A DNA stretch of 64,000 nt, from assembly GCA_001029295.1 (NCBI GenBank), contig LDXJ01000059.1, positions 124,001 to 188,000 of the forward strand, in the 5' to 3' direction. Below the pieces are notes generated by a model. It did no database searches, was not told the DNA's origin, and saw only the letters and a list, made by a program, of their open reading frames with translations. Positions within the stretch are counted from its first letter, which is position 1, and each line of letters opens with the position of its first letter. Positions 1 through 9,068 of the stretch are shown one piece after another. Origin of the DNA: Peptococcaceae bacterium CEB3 (lineage in GTDB: Bacteria > Bacillota > Desulfitobacteriia > Desulfitobacteriales > Desulfitobacteriaceae). The translations under genes and the position numbers were made by a program.

Positions 1-1
1 C

Positions 2-184
2 ACCTCGAAAGAATTAAAGCGACGCTGGGAGCGCAAACAGAGGCTGGACAGACCCAATATTTTAAATCCGGGAAAGGCTTATAAGGCTCCTTTTTTCCTC
101 AGCCGATCGGTATTCAGATTAGGTATGGGATTTCTTGGAATGCTATGTCCGTTTGTAAGGGCGGGGAGGGAAAGTGATGCCTAA
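2..184 (+). CDS. FAD-linked oxidase (GlcD-type), C-terminal end only
   Basis: The open frame enters from the left edge and stops at TAA 182-184. Its last residues include the motif NILNPGKAYK, which resembles the ILNPGK tail of GlcD/lactate-dehydrogenase-type FAD oxidases (FAD_binding_4 plus FAD-oxidase C domain). After it comes a hydrophobic, Arg-containing tail. The stop overlaps the start of the Fe-S gene by 8 bases, so the two are translationally coupled. Known members of this pair oxidise glycolate, D-lactate or another 2-hydroxy acid and pass electrons to the Fe-S partner. Substrate cannot be judged from this fragment. Confidence 0.7.
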   Translation, partial: TSKELKRRWERKQRLDRPNILNPGKAYKAPFFLSRSVFRLGMGFLGMLCPFVRAGRESDA

Positions 185-1382
185 GACAAAAACTAATTTA
201 GAAGAGCGAATCGCTGAGGCCAGCTATGTGTGCGGGCGATGTGGGAGTTGCCGCAACGTTTGCCCGGTTTATCAGGAAATAAAGTGGGAGTCTTCTTCAC
301 CGCGCGGCAAGATAACGCTAGCTAAAGACGTATTTTTGAAACACAAGCACAATAAGATGACAGAGTTCTATACTCAGCGTCTGCTGGAATGCACGCTTTG
401 CGGAAAATGCGAGGAAATCTGTGCCGCAGGTATTCATACGCGGGGACTTTGGCTGGACCTGCGGGAAAGTTTGCGAGAAACGGGCAGGTTACATCCTAAT
501 TTCCGGCACCTAGGTGAGCAAATCGCCACGACCCATAATATCAGTGCTACGGCCAATGAATATAGGTTGGATTGGACAGATGATCTCGACGATTTTGAGG
601 TGCCGCAAAGTAAAGACGGCAGCGAAGTTGCTTATTTTGTTGGTTGCGTTTCTTCCTTTTACCCGCAATTGGCTGACATCCCTCAGAGTATTGTCAAAAT
701 CCTGGAACAGGCACCGGTAAAGTATACGGTCTTGGGTGGGGAGGAATGGTGTTGCGGGTTTCCCTTGATTTCTGCCGGGATGTCAGGCGAAGCTCAAGAA
801 TTAGCCAGGCACAACATCGAAAAAGTTCGCGCTCTGCGAGTGAAAACCTTAATCACTGGGTGTGCCTCTTGTTTTCATACCTGGAGTCAGGAATACCCGC
901 TTCTACTGGGCAAGAGTAAGCAGGACTTAGGTTTTGAAGTTCTTCATGTGACGGAATATTTTGCTCGCTTGCTCCAGGAGAAACGCTTAATGCCTGCAGG
1001 ATTGTCTGAAACAGTCACTTATCATGACCCTTGTGACTTAGGGCGCAATAGCGGGGTTTATGAGGATCCACGAGTTATTTTGCAGGCTATTCCCGGGCTG
1101 GATTATGTCGAAATGTTCCATAACAGAGAGCTTGCCGATTGCTGCGGGGGTGGAGGGAACCTGCAAATGGTTGACTCTGGATTGAGCCAAGCCATTGCAG
1201 GGCGGCGGGTCCGAGCGGCTGTGGAGACCGGAGCGTCAATCCTGGTTTCAGCCTGTCAACAGTGTGTCCAAACCCTGAGAGACGCGGCCAGGAAGGAGAA
1301 GTTAGCCCTGGAAGTTATGGATGTTACGGAGTTGCTTTGGCAGGTGTTGGATCATGAGACAGGTGGTGAACGAAATGAATGA
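177..1382 (+). CDS. (Fe-S)-binding oxidoreductase subunit with two CCG domains (GlcF/HdrD-like)
   Basis: 401-residue protein that would take electrons from the FAD oxidase encoded just upstream. Two 4Fe-4S ferredoxin motifs are visible at C19-x2-C22-x2-C25-x3-C29 and C72-x2-C75-x2-C78-x3-C82. They are followed by two cysteine-rich CCG domains (EEWCCGFPL in the first, LADCCGGGG in the second), as in glycolate oxidase subunit GlcF, LutA and heterodisulfide reductase HdrD. ATG at 177 is preferred to GTG at 174 because the GGGGAGGG ribosome site ends at 170. Both ends overlap neighbours, so it sits in one transcript with the FAD subunit and the methyltransferase. Physiological substrate is unknown; lactate or glycolate is the usual guess. 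Confidence 0.85.
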   Translation: MPKTKTNLEERIAEASYVCGRCGSCRNVCPVYQEIKWESSSPRGKITLAKDVFLKHKHNKMTEFYTQRLLECTLCGKCEEICAAGIHTRGLWLDLRESLRETGRLHPNFRHLGEQIATTHNISATANEYRLDWTDDLDDFEVPQSKDGSEVAYFVGCVSSFYPQLADIPQSIVKILEQAPVKYTVLGGEEWCCGFPLISAGMSGEAQELARHNIEKVRALRVKTLITGCASCFHTWSQEYPLLLGKSKQDLGFEVLHVTEYFARLLQEKRLMPAGLSETVTYHDPCDLGRNSGVYEDPRVILQAIPGLDYVEMFHNRELADCCGGGGNLQMVDSGLSQAIAGRRVRAAVETGASILVSACQQCVQTLRDAARKEKLALEVMDVTELLWQVLDHETGGERNE

Positions 1383-2049
1383 AGCGATCTTTGATCGAGT
1401 GGCAGCGGGTTATGATTCCTGGTATGAGACAGAGGTAGGGAAAGCGGCTGACCAGGTGGAACGGGTGTTAGCCCAGACTATGTTTCGGCCGTCGGGAACA
1501 CGGGTCATGGAGGTGGGTTGCGGTACCGGACAGTACACGGCCTGGCTGGTTCAAGAAGGGTACACTCTAACGGCTGTCGATGTTTCTGGAGAAATGATGG
1601 CTAAGGCCCAGGCCAGAATCGCTGCGGTGGGCGGGCAAGTGCATTGGTGGCAAGCTGATATATCAGAGATTCTGAACCAACTGGGGAAATTCCACGGAAT
1701 CTTTTCTATGACGGCTTTCGAGTTCGTACCCCAGTCCGAACAGGTTTTAGCCAAACTCTTTGACTGCCTGGTGCCCGGCGGATGCTTACTCATCGGAGTG
1801 ATTGCCGGTAATAGTCCCTGGAGTGACTATTACCAAGAAGTGGCAAGAAAAAAACCGACCTCAGTTTTTGCCCGAGCCAAACTCTATACTGAAGAAAATA
1901 TTCGCGACTGGCAAGTGGGGGGACGTTTGGAACTGGGACAATGTCTCTTTTTCCCGCCCGCTGTGGCCACAGCGGCGGAGGCCTTAGCCTTAGAAGAAAG
2001 AAGAGAGGGGAGAGCCGGATTTATCGTAGCGAAGTGGGTGAAAGAGTGA
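1375..2049 (+). CDS. Class I SAM-dependent methyltransferase
   Basis: 224-residue protein with the SAM-binding motif I VMEVGCGTG at about residues 44-52, followed by an acidic post-I position (AVDVS) as in UbiE/BioC-type small-molecule methyltransferases. The ATG at 1375 overlaps the stop of the Fe-S gene in an ATGAATGA arrangement and has AGGTGG upstream; longer in-frame starts would lie well inside the preceding gene. No substrate can be read from the sequence. Coupling with the 2-hydroxyacid oxidase genes suggests co-expression but not a shared reaction. Confidence 0.8.
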   Translation: MNEAIFDRVAAGYDSWYETEVGKAADQVERVLAQTMFRPSGTRVMEVGCGTGQYTAWLVQEGYTLTAVDVSGEMMAKAQARIAAVGGQVHWWQADISEILNQLGKFHGIFSMTAFEFVPQSEQVLAKLFDCLVPGGCLLIGVIAGNSPWSDYYQEVARKKPTSVFARAKLYTEENIRDWQVGGRLELGQCLFFPPAVATAAEALALEERREGRAGFIVAKWVKE

Positions 2050-2315
2050 GCGGGAGAATAGTCTCGACTCCATAATCTGAGTGCTAGGCAGTACAATCCC
2101 AGCCCGAGTGAAATGGATGGCTGTGCATGACTGTTACAGGAAGCTCATCCGACGAAGAGGCTGGAGGAGAAGAATGACGAAATATGGGAGGGAATATTCA
2201 GAATGTTATAGAATATAATTAATCTCAAGCAGAAAGCAAAGGCGGCGAGGTTGAATAATTAGTACATGGAATATATGCAGGTACTAAAAAATACAGTAAG
2301 TAGGAGTGAGGGTTA

Positions 2316-3674
2316 ATGGGCCAAGTATCTGTTGCCTCAAGGCTTAATCGCTTACCGGTTACACGAACACACAAAATGGTTACTTCAATAGTTGGTATTG
2401 GGATTTTCTTTGATCTTTTTGATATCTTTTTGGCTGGGATTTTGGGAACAACATTAACCAAACAATTTCATTTAAATGCTGTTATGCTGCCAATTGTAAT
2501 TGGTTCGGGGTTTATAGGCATGTTCTTCGGTGCCCTCTTACTAGGTAGGTTAGGAGATAAGTTTGGCCGACGCTCAGCCTATTTGATCAATTTAGGACTC
2601 TATTCACTGTTTACCTTTATTGGCGCTTTTAGTTTTAATGCTTCAATGCTGATTGTTTCGCGTTTCATTGCCGGGTTGGGGATCGGGGCTGAGCCACCAC
2701 TAAGCGACACTTATATGAGTGAGATGTATCCATCACATTCTCGTGGAAGGCTCTTGGCTTGGACATACACGATTAGTTTCCTGGGGATTCCAGCCGCAGG
2801 CTTTCTTTCGATGATTTTGGTACCAATGCATCCCTTTGGATGGGACGGCTGGCGTTGGGTTTTTGTCATAGGTTCGCTCGGAGCGGCAATTGTCTGGATT
2901 TTACGCAGCTTATTGCCTGAATCACCAAGATGGTTGGAGTCAGTGGGGCGTGTAGAAGAAGCAGAAGCCATCACCGCCAAAATGGAAACTGAAGCTATTG
3001 AAAAATACGGTAATGATTCTCTATCAACCCCTAAAGCTGAAGAAGTACCGACTTACGGAAAATTCCCCTTTCGAGCGCTATTTTCCAAACTGTATCTAAA
3101 AAGAACAATAATGTTGTGGATATTTCAGGTATTCCAATCGGTGGGATATTATGGATTTGGGACAATCGTGCCCATGGTTTTGGTAGCTAAAGGCTATTCG
3201 GTCGTACATTCACTTACTTATACGGCTTTATCGTTTATAGGGTATCCGATTGGTTCCGCTCTTTCCTTGCCGATAATGGAAAGACTGGATCGCAAATGGC
3301 TAATTACCGGTTCTGCATTTTTAATGGGCGTTTTAGGCATTTCCCTGGGCTATTCCAGTTCCGGCACGGCAATTGTTCTTTTTGGCTTCCTCTACACATT
3401 AGTTAGTAATATCTTTTCCAACGGGTATCATCTCCTTCAAGCTGAGATTTTTCCAACCTATGCAAGGTCAACCGCTACAGGTACTGCCTATAGTCTCAGT
3501 CGGTTATCAAGCGGACTACTCCCTTTCGTTCTTCTTCCTGTCCTAAAAAGTGCAGGGGCTGGGCCTATGTTTGGCCTAGTGGCGTTCGCAATGTTAATTG
3601 TAATAGTCGATGTAGGTTTTTTTGCGCCTCAGACTACCGGCTTGGCCTTGGAAATAGTAAATAGTGAAAAATGA
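2316..3674 (+). CDS. MFS transporter (metabolite:H+ symporter type)
   Basis: 452-residue, 12-segment carrier of the major facilitator superfamily. The loop 2-3 signature GRLGDKFGRR is at residues 77-86, and helix 1 carries FFDLFD, which resembles the acidic pair of the aromatic-acid/niacin (AAHS, NiaP/SV2-like) branch. The second conserved loop reads LPESPRWLE. ATG 2316 has GGAGTGAGG upstream. It stands alone between a 266-base and a 338-base gap, so it is probably its own transcription unit. The substrate is likely a small organic acid or sugar-like molecule; the sequence alone does not decide this. Confidence 0.8.
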   Translation: MGQVSVASRLNRLPVTRTHKMVTSIVGIGIFFDLFDIFLAGILGTTLTKQFHLNAVMLPIVIGSGFIGMFFGALLLGRLGDKFGRRSAYLINLGLYSLFTFIGAFSFNASMLIVSRFIAGLGIGAEPPLSDTYMSEMYPSHSRGRLLAWTYTISFLGIPAAGFLSMILVPMHPFGWDGWRWVFVIGSLGAAIVWILRSLLPESPRWLESVGRVEEAEAITAKMETEAIEKYGNDSLSTPKAEEVPTYGKFPFRALFSKLYLKRTIMLWIFQVFQSVGYYGFGTIVPMVLVAKGYSVVHSLTYTALSFIGYPIGSALSLPIMERLDRKWLITGSAFLMGVLGISLGYSSSGTAIVLFGFLYTLVSNIFSNGYHLLQAEIFPTYARSTATGTAYSLSRLSSGLLPFVLLPVLKSAGAGPMFGLVAFAMLIVIVDVGFFAPQTTGLALEIVNSEK

Positions 3675-3820
3675 ACTGAATAATACGAAGAGTCGCTTGA
3701 TTTGGATTGAGGTTTGATTACGTAATTACGCAAAAACTCTCGCACTCACGGGGATTCCCTTCGTTTACACGATCTGTTCCAGGCTCCAATCTCGGCTGGT
3801 TTCTGGAAGGGCAAAACTTA

Positions 3821-3866
3821 AGCAGCGCAACGACCCGTAGGGGCCTTCCGCTGCTTTTTCTTTTTT
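3821..3866 (+). terminator. Rho-independent terminator after the MFS gene
   Basis: AGCAGCG at 3821-3827 pairs with CGCTGCT at 3849-3855, followed by a T-rich run to 3866. It lies in the 338-base gap 3675-4012 between the MFS gene and mtlA; I found no convincing sigma-A promoter or other gene in the rest of that gap. Confidence 0.65.
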
Positions 3867-4012
3867 CTCCTATGTGCTCATAATCTAAACCTTAAACTCA
3901 ATATTAACTTTGTCATAAATCACACTGACAGGGTTGCTTTTATTTGAATTGTAAAAAAACTAGCAAGAGTTTACGATTAGATCAAGAAATAAAAACAAAG
4001 GAGGTAAGCTTA

Positions 4013-5473
4013 ATGGCGACAAACGTCAATGTCATGGAAAAGAACTTCAAGGGCAAAGCCGGGCTGCAGAAGTTCGGGGGATTCCTGGCCGGAATGGTTA
4101 TTCCGAACATAGGCGCTTTCATTGCCTGGGGCCTAATCACGGCGTTTTTCATCCCCACCGGTTGGCTTCCCAACGCTTACTTGGGCAAACTGGTCACTCC
4201 GATGATTTCTTATCTCTTGCCGATCCTGATTGGCTATACGGGCGGCAAGCTGGTGCATGATACCAGGGGAGGTGTTGTCGGAGCCATTGCTACGGCAGGT
4301 ATTGTGGTGGGAGCCTCCATCCCGATGTTTCTCGGTGCGATGATCATGGGTCCACTCGGCGGCTGGCTGATCAAGAAATTTGATGAGTTGGTGGACGGAA
4401 AAGTGCCGACTGGCTTTGAGATGCTGGTTAACAATTTCTCGGCGGGAATTTTGGGAGCGCTGCTCGCTCTTCTGGCCTTTTCCGGTGTCGAACCTGTGGT
4501 TCAAGGCTTCTCAATGGCGTTGGGAAACCTGGCAATCGCGGTCACCAATGCGAAATTGCTGCCGCTTATTGCAATCTTCATCGAACCCGGCAAGGTCTTA
4601 TTTTTGAATAATGCCATCAATCATGGTATTTTGGCTCCCCTTGGAATCCAGGAAGCGAAGGAAGCTGGTAAATCCATTTTCTTCCTTTTGGAAACCGATC
4701 CCGGCCCGGGTCTCGGAGTTCTGCTTGCTTATTGGCTTTACGGGAAAGGGGCAATTAAACAGTCTGCGCCCGGAGCGATCGTTATTCAATTTTTCGGTGG
4801 GATCCACGAAATTTACTTCCCATATATTCTCATGAAACCCCTACTCTTGCTGGCAGTGATCGGCGGGGGGATGGCAGCGGATTTCACGTTCGTAGTGACG
4901 AAAGCCGGACTTGTTGCCACACCTTCACCGGGCAGTATATTTGCAGAACTGGCTATGACACCCAAAGGCGGCTTTGTCCCGGTTATTCTCGGTATCACCG
5001 TCGGTGCTGCCGTATCCTTCCTCATCGCTTCTCTGATCATTAGGCGGGACAGGAGTGAAGGGGACCCGAATTCACTTGACGCGGCTAAAGAAATGATGTC
5101 GATGATGAAGGCGCAGAGCAAAGGAAAAAGCGTCAGCCGGAGCCAAGATCAGAGTCCGATTACAGATCAGGGTGCGAAAAGGGTGCTTGGCTTGCCGCGT
5201 TTGATCGTTTTCGCCTGCGAAGCTGGGATGGGTTCCTCCGCGATGGGAGAATCTATTCTGAAGAAGAAGTTCAAGGACGAAGGGCTGAATATTCAAGTGA
5301 AGCATGCTCCGGTCAATCAGATTCCGCCGGAAGCGGAAGTGGTCTTTACGCAGGAAAGTCTGGCGGCACGTGCGGCTCAGGTGGTGCCCGAAGCAGAGAT
5401 AGTTCCGATCAAGAACTTCTTGGACAAGACTGCTTACGAGGCCTTCGTGGACGAATTAAAAAACAGGTCGTGA
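4013..5473 (+). CDS. mtlA: PTS mannitol-type transporter subunit IICB
   Basis: 486-residue membrane permease that imports and phosphorylates a hexitol, normally D-mannitol to mannitol-1-phosphate. The N-terminal EIIC part is rich in hydrophobic segments and has the family motifs NHGIL and [10 protein letters not shown] hydrophilic linker leads to a C-terminal EIIB domain with the phosphocysteine in [10 protein letters not shown] at about residue 402. EIIA is not fused but encoded separately two genes downstream, as in many Firmicutes. ATG 4013 has AAAGGAGG at ideal spacing; the longer TTG start at 3944 lacks a ribosome site. First gene of the PTS operon, followed after 6 bases by mtlR. Confidence 0.93.
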   Translation: MATNVNVMEKNFKGKAGLQKFGGFLAGMVIPNIGAFIAWGLITAFFIPTGWLPNAYLGKLVTPMISYLLPILIGYTGGKLVHDTRGGVVGAIATAGIVVGASIPMFLGAMIMGPLGGWLIKKFDELVDGKVPTGFEMLVNNFSAGILGALLALLAFSGVEPVVQGFSMALGNLAIAVTNAKLLPLIAIFIEPGKVLFLNNAINHGILAPLGIQEAKEAGKSIFFLLETDPGPGLGVLLAYWLYGKGAIKQSAPGAIVIQFFGGIHEIYFPYILMKPLLLLAVIGGGMAADFTFVVTKAGLVATPSPGSIFAELAMTPKGGFVPVILGITVGAAVSFLIASLIIRRDRSEGDPNSLDAAKEMMSMMKAQSKGKSVSRSQDQSPITDQGAKRVLGLPRLIVFACEAGMGSSAMGESILKKKFKDEGLNIQVKHAPVNQIPPEAEVVFTQESLAARAAQVVPEAEIVPIKNFLDKTAYEAFVDELKNRS

Positions 5474-5479
5474 TGCCAT

Positions 5480-7528
5480 GTGGAAAATCTGACTGTGCGG
5501 CAGAAGTTCATTCTGCATAATTTAATAGAGAAAGGCTGTTTAACATTAAAGGGCCTTTCTCAACAGCTCGATGTCAGCGAGAGGACAATTCTGCGGGAGA
5601 CGTCCTCGTTGAACGAATGGCTGAGGTCCTACAAACTGCGGATTTCTGACAGCGTGGGCTTGCTCCGCCTGAATGGGCCGGAACAAGAACAGCACAGGGT
5701 CCGGGAACGCCTGGAGGAGATTCCGCTTCTTTGGATGTTGAATCCGGAGCAGAGGCAGGCGCTGATCACAGCCCAGTTGCTCTTGGCCAGTGAACCGATC
5801 AAATCTGCCTATTTCAGTCATCAGTTCAATGTCGTTGAAGCTACGATTGTCTTCTACCTGGACAAAATTGAAACATGGTTGAAGAACGAAGATTTGGTGC
5901 TAATCCGGAAAAGAGGGTACGGTCTGGAAGTGGAAGGGTCGGAGTGGCACAAGAGAAATGCCTTTGTCGACCTTGTGTACAGTTACCGGCCAATGAGCGA
6001 ACTGTTGAGTTTTCTGTATGAGAACCAGCAGGACTACCCGTTGCTTGCGTTTTTCAAGGTGACTTTCGGAGAAGAATTGCTCCGGGCTGTCAAAGATTTG
6101 ATGGAGACGCTCAATCGGCACGCTCTTTTCCCTAACGACATCCGGTTTTTTGGCACATTGATACACGTTTTGCTCTCTATCCAAAGGACGCGCTGTCAGG
6201 CTCCCATTACTCTCCCCGAGGACGTTGTGGCTGAAATATTGGCCTCACAAGAGTACGATTTTGTGAAAGATATACGAGTTGCTTTGCAAGAGTGGGGATT
6301 CGAACTGCCTGCGAGTGAGCTTGCCTACCTCGCCATTCATTTGAAAGGAGATAGGAAATTTCGCGACAGTACCCCGGATTCTGAGGAAAACGGTTTTGAC
6401 CTGGAAGATCTGATCAAGGAAACCGTTTATATTGTGGAGAAAAAGCTGAATGTCTCGATCCACGTAGATCAACAGCTCTTAACAGGGCTCATCCAGCATA
6501 TTGATCCGGCTCTTTACCGCTTGAGCATGGGGCTGGAAGTAAGAAACCCCATCATTGATGAAATCAAACAGTATTACCCGAATCTGTACCAGGCGGTGGA
6601 GCAAGCTTGTAAACTAGTATTTTCAAAATACAACCTGGTCATACCCGAAAGCGAGGTCGGGTTTGTCACCATGCATATCGGAGCGGCGATCGAAAGACAA
6701 CATGGCGCCGAAAATACACTTAACGCTTTGATTATTTGTCCGAATGGCTTAAGTACAGCCAAGATGCTGAGCAGCAAAGTGAAGAGACATTTTACGGAGG
6801 TCGGCCGGATTGATGTCTGCTCTCTACGGGAGATGAACGACAGGCTGAAGGACGGGTATGATTTGGTGCTGTCTACTGTCAGGTTGGGCACAAAAGCGGC
6901 AGATGTCACAGTTGTTTCTCCCTTTCTGTCCCAAGATGATATAGAGGCCATTAACAGTTTGATCCAAAAAAAGAATAGAAAGACACACTGGAGAGAAAGC
7001 CCGGTGCCGATCGGAGAAGAGCAGCCGGGAATAGAGAAAAACCTGAATCTGGTCAACGAGATCTTGCAGAATTTCCAGGTTAAGTTGCTGGAGGGAGACA
7101 GCTACCCCGAAGTGCTCGATAAAATCGTACGGGAAATCTGCGCGGACGCACCTGGGATTAAACCTTCCAGCGGGAAGATACTCAAGCATCTGATCTGCCA
7201 AAGAGAAGAAAAAGGAAATGTTATCATTCCGGAAAGTCATGTAGCTCTGCTGCACGTGCGCAGTGACGAGATTAAGAAGCCTTTCGTCGGTGTCTACCGA
7301 CTCAAGGAATTTATTAAAATGAAAAGTTTCGGTTTCGGCCAAGAGAAAGTGGATACTTTTGTTGCCATGTTGGCGCGGAAAACTGAGAGCAACTATCTGC
7401 TGGAGCAGCTGGGAAAAATCAGTGTCGAACTTGTGGAAAACCAGGAGTTTTGCGAAATCCTTAGAATAGGCGATCAGCAGGATATTCGGGATGCTCTGAT
7501 CAAAATACTCAACCGGGAGGCAGAATGA
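5480..7528 (+). CDS. mtlR: MtlR-type PRD transcriptional activator
   Basis: 682-residue regulator of the BglG/MtlR class. Visible parts in order are an N-terminal HTH (about 10-65), two PTS regulation domains (PRD2 around 305-405, ending in MHIGAAIER), an EIIB-like domain with CPNGLSTAKML near residue 415, and a C-terminal EIIA-like domain containing ESHVALLHVRS. Known homologues activate the mannitol operon when phosphorylated by HPr and dephosphorylated by the transporter. GTG at 5480 follows mtlA by 6 bases. The gene's stop overlaps the mtlF start, so regulator and EIIA are co-translated. Gene order mtlA-mtlR-mtlF is the usual Firmicute order. Confidence 0.9.
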   Translation: MENLTVRQKFILHNLIEKGCLTLKGLSQQLDVSERTILRETSSLNEWLRSYKLRISDSVGLLRLNGPEQEQHRVRERLEEIPLLWMLNPEQRQALITAQLLLASEPIKSAYFSHQFNVVEATIVFYLDKIETWLKNEDLVLIRKRGYGLEVEGSEWHKRNAFVDLVYSYRPMSELLSFLYENQQDYPLLAFFKVTFGEELLRAVKDLMETLNRHALFPNDIRFFGTLIHVLLSIQRTRCQAPITLPEDVVAEILASQEYDFVKDIRVALQEWGFELPASELAYLAIHLKGDRKFRDSTPDSEENGFDLEDLIKETVYIVEKKLNVSIHVDQQLLTGLIQHIDPALYRLSMGLEVRNPIIDEIKQYYPNLYQAVEQACKLVFSKYNLVIPESEVGFVTMHIGAAIERQHGAENTLNALIICPNGLSTAKMLSSKVKRHFTEVGRIDVCSLREMNDRLKDGYDLVLSTVRLGTKAADVTVVSPFLSQDDIEAINSLIQKKNRKTHWRESPVPIGEEQPGIEKNLNLVNEILQNFQVKLLEGDSYPEVLDKIVREICADAPGIKPSSGKILKHLICQREEKGNVIIPESHVALLHVRSDEIKKPFVGVYRLKEFIKMKSFGFGQEKVDTFVAMLARKTESNYLLEQLGKISVELVENQEFCEILRIGDQQDIRDALIKILNREAE

Positions 7529-7974
7529 TGAATCAGGCCGTTTTAAACGAAAATAACGTTGTATTGAATGTGGCAAAAGAGAAAAAGCACGAGGCGATAG
7601 CCCGGGCGGGAAGACTTCTCGTGCACAACGGATACGTTAAGGAAGAATATATCGAAGGGATGCACAAGAGGGAAGAAAGCCTGACCACCTATGTAGGAAA
7701 CGGAGTGGCTATTCCCCACGGAATGCCGGAGTACGTGGGTTATATTGTAAAATCCGGTTTGGTTGTACTTCAGTATCCGGAGGGGATTGATTTTGGCGCC
7801 GGTAACCGGGCTTATCTCTTGATTGGAATAGCGGGCAAAGATGATGAGTATATGGAAATCCTGGCTGGAATCGCCGTGGTCTGCCAGGATGAAGACAATG
7901 TACAGAAGTTGAGGCAGGCAACCTCAAAAAAGGAAATTCTCAAAATCCTGACGGAAGGTGAACAAGATGATTAG
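7525..7974 (+). CDS. mtlF: PTS mannitol-type EIIA component
   Basis: 149-residue cytoplasmic phosphocarrier. The active-site histidine is H65 in the motif GVAIPHG, as in MtlF and the EIIA domain of MtlA. It takes phosphate from HPr and passes it to the EIIB cysteine of MtlA. Two adjacent ATGs (7525 and 7528) follow GGGAGG; either works. It overlaps mtlR by 4 bases and the kinase gene by 8 bases, showing tight coupling. Confidence 0.92.
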   Translation: MMNQAVLNENNVVLNVAKEKKHEAIARAGRLLVHNGYVKEEYIEGMHKREESLTTYVGNGVAIPHGMPEYVGYIVKSGLVVLQYPEGIDFGAGNRAYLLIGIAGKDDEYMEILAGIAVVCQDEDNVQKLRQATSKKEILKILTEGEQDD

Positions 7975-8995
7975 GACGGTCACCCTTAACCCAGCTGTAG
8001 ACAAAACGGTGCAAATTAACGACTTTGCCATAGGAACCGTCAACCGCATTTCTGCGCTTCGTATCGATGCCGGCGGCAAAGGTATCAATGTGGCTAAAGT
8101 GCTGAAAGTGCTGGGCGAAGACTGCCGGGCACTCGGAATTTTGGCCGGCCACAACGGGCATTTCATCAAGGAACAACTGGACAAATCGAATATCGACAAT
8201 GACTTCGTCTTTACAGGTGGGGAGACGAGGACGAACTTAAAAGTAGTGGACCCGATCGGCGCATCTTATACAGATCTTAATGAGCCGGGCGGGGAGGTTT
8301 TGGCTGTCGATCTGAAGCGGTTGGAAGAAAAGATCTTTTCCGATCTCAGGGAGGACGGCATTCTGGTTTTAGACGGCAGTGTTCCGGCCAGAGTGACTCC
8401 GGATATCTATGGACATTGGATCCGACGTGCGGAAGATGCAGGGGCGAAAACTATTCTTGACGCTGACGGCCAGCTCTTGCAAGAGGGAATCAAGGCCCGG
8501 CCCTACTTGGTCAAGCCAAACGTGCATGAGCTGGAATCTCTGTTCGGACGAAAGCTTTTGGGTCCGGAGGCGGTTGCTCAGGCCGCGCGGGAATTGTTAG
8601 CAGCCGGGGTCACCATGGTTGTTGTCTCCATGGGCGCTGAAGGGGCCGTCTTTGTTCAGAAGGCATACACCTATTATGCGGAAGCACCCCTTGTGGAAGT
8701 GCAAAGTACCGTGGGTGCCGGTGACGCAATGGTGGCCGCTTTGGCTTGTTCCGTGGCTAAGGGTTACTCTCCAGAGAAGATGGTTCGCCTGGCGATGGCA
8801 ACGAGCGCGGCTCAAGTGCTAACTCCCGGAACCCAACCGCCCGAAAAGGAAATGGTGCGGACGCTTGAGAACAGAGTCTCTTTTTGGCCCATCATCTTGT
8901 CGGGAACTCTATCTCGATACCGTAAGGACGGTCACAGCCGTCGGGAAAAAAGCAGTAAGGATTCGTCCGATAAGCGAGCCCAGATGCTCCTATAA
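7967..8995 (+). CDS. fruK: 1-phosphofructokinase-type PfkB kinase with odd C-terminal tail
   Basis: 342-residue kinase of the FruK/LacC branch. It begins MIRTVTLNPAVDKT, carries GGKGINVAKVL at about 37-47 and the anion-hole/base motif TVGAGDAM with D253. FruK converts fructose-1-phosphate to fructose-1,6-bisphosphate; tagatose-6-phosphate is the main alternative in this branch. Homologues usually end near residue 305. Here about 37 extra, very basic and serine-rich residues follow, which may be readthrough caused by a frameshift in the last helix or in the assembly. ATG 7967 is chosen over GTG 7958 from homology. Its place in a mannitol PTS operon without mtlD is unusual. Confidence 0.85.
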   Translation: MIRTVTLNPAVDKTVQINDFAIGTVNRISALRIDAGGKGINVAKVLKVLGEDCRALGILAGHNGHFIKEQLDKSNIDNDFVFTGGETRTNLKVVDPIGASYTDLNEPGGEVLAVDLKRLEEKIFSDLREDGILVLDGSVPARVTPDIYGHWIRRAEDAGAKTILDADGQLLQEGIKARPYLVKPNVHELESLFGRKLLGPEAVAQAARELLAAGVTMVVVSMGAEGAVFVQKAYTYYAEAPLVEVQSTVGAGDAMVAALACSVAKGYSPEKMVRLAMATSAAQVLTPGTQPPEKEMVRTLENRVSFWPIILSGTLSRYRKDGHSRREKSSKDSSDKRAQMLL

Positions 8996-9068
8996 TGGCC
9001 TCGCGGTATTTGGAAGCGCACATCAGGAATGACTACAAACCTTTGAACGAGAAATTGGAGGAAACATC

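Noticed and set aside
6824-7576. Long minus-strand frame opposite mtlR
   Set aside because: It mirrors the coding strand of mtlR, which has complete PRD, EIIB and EIIA domains.
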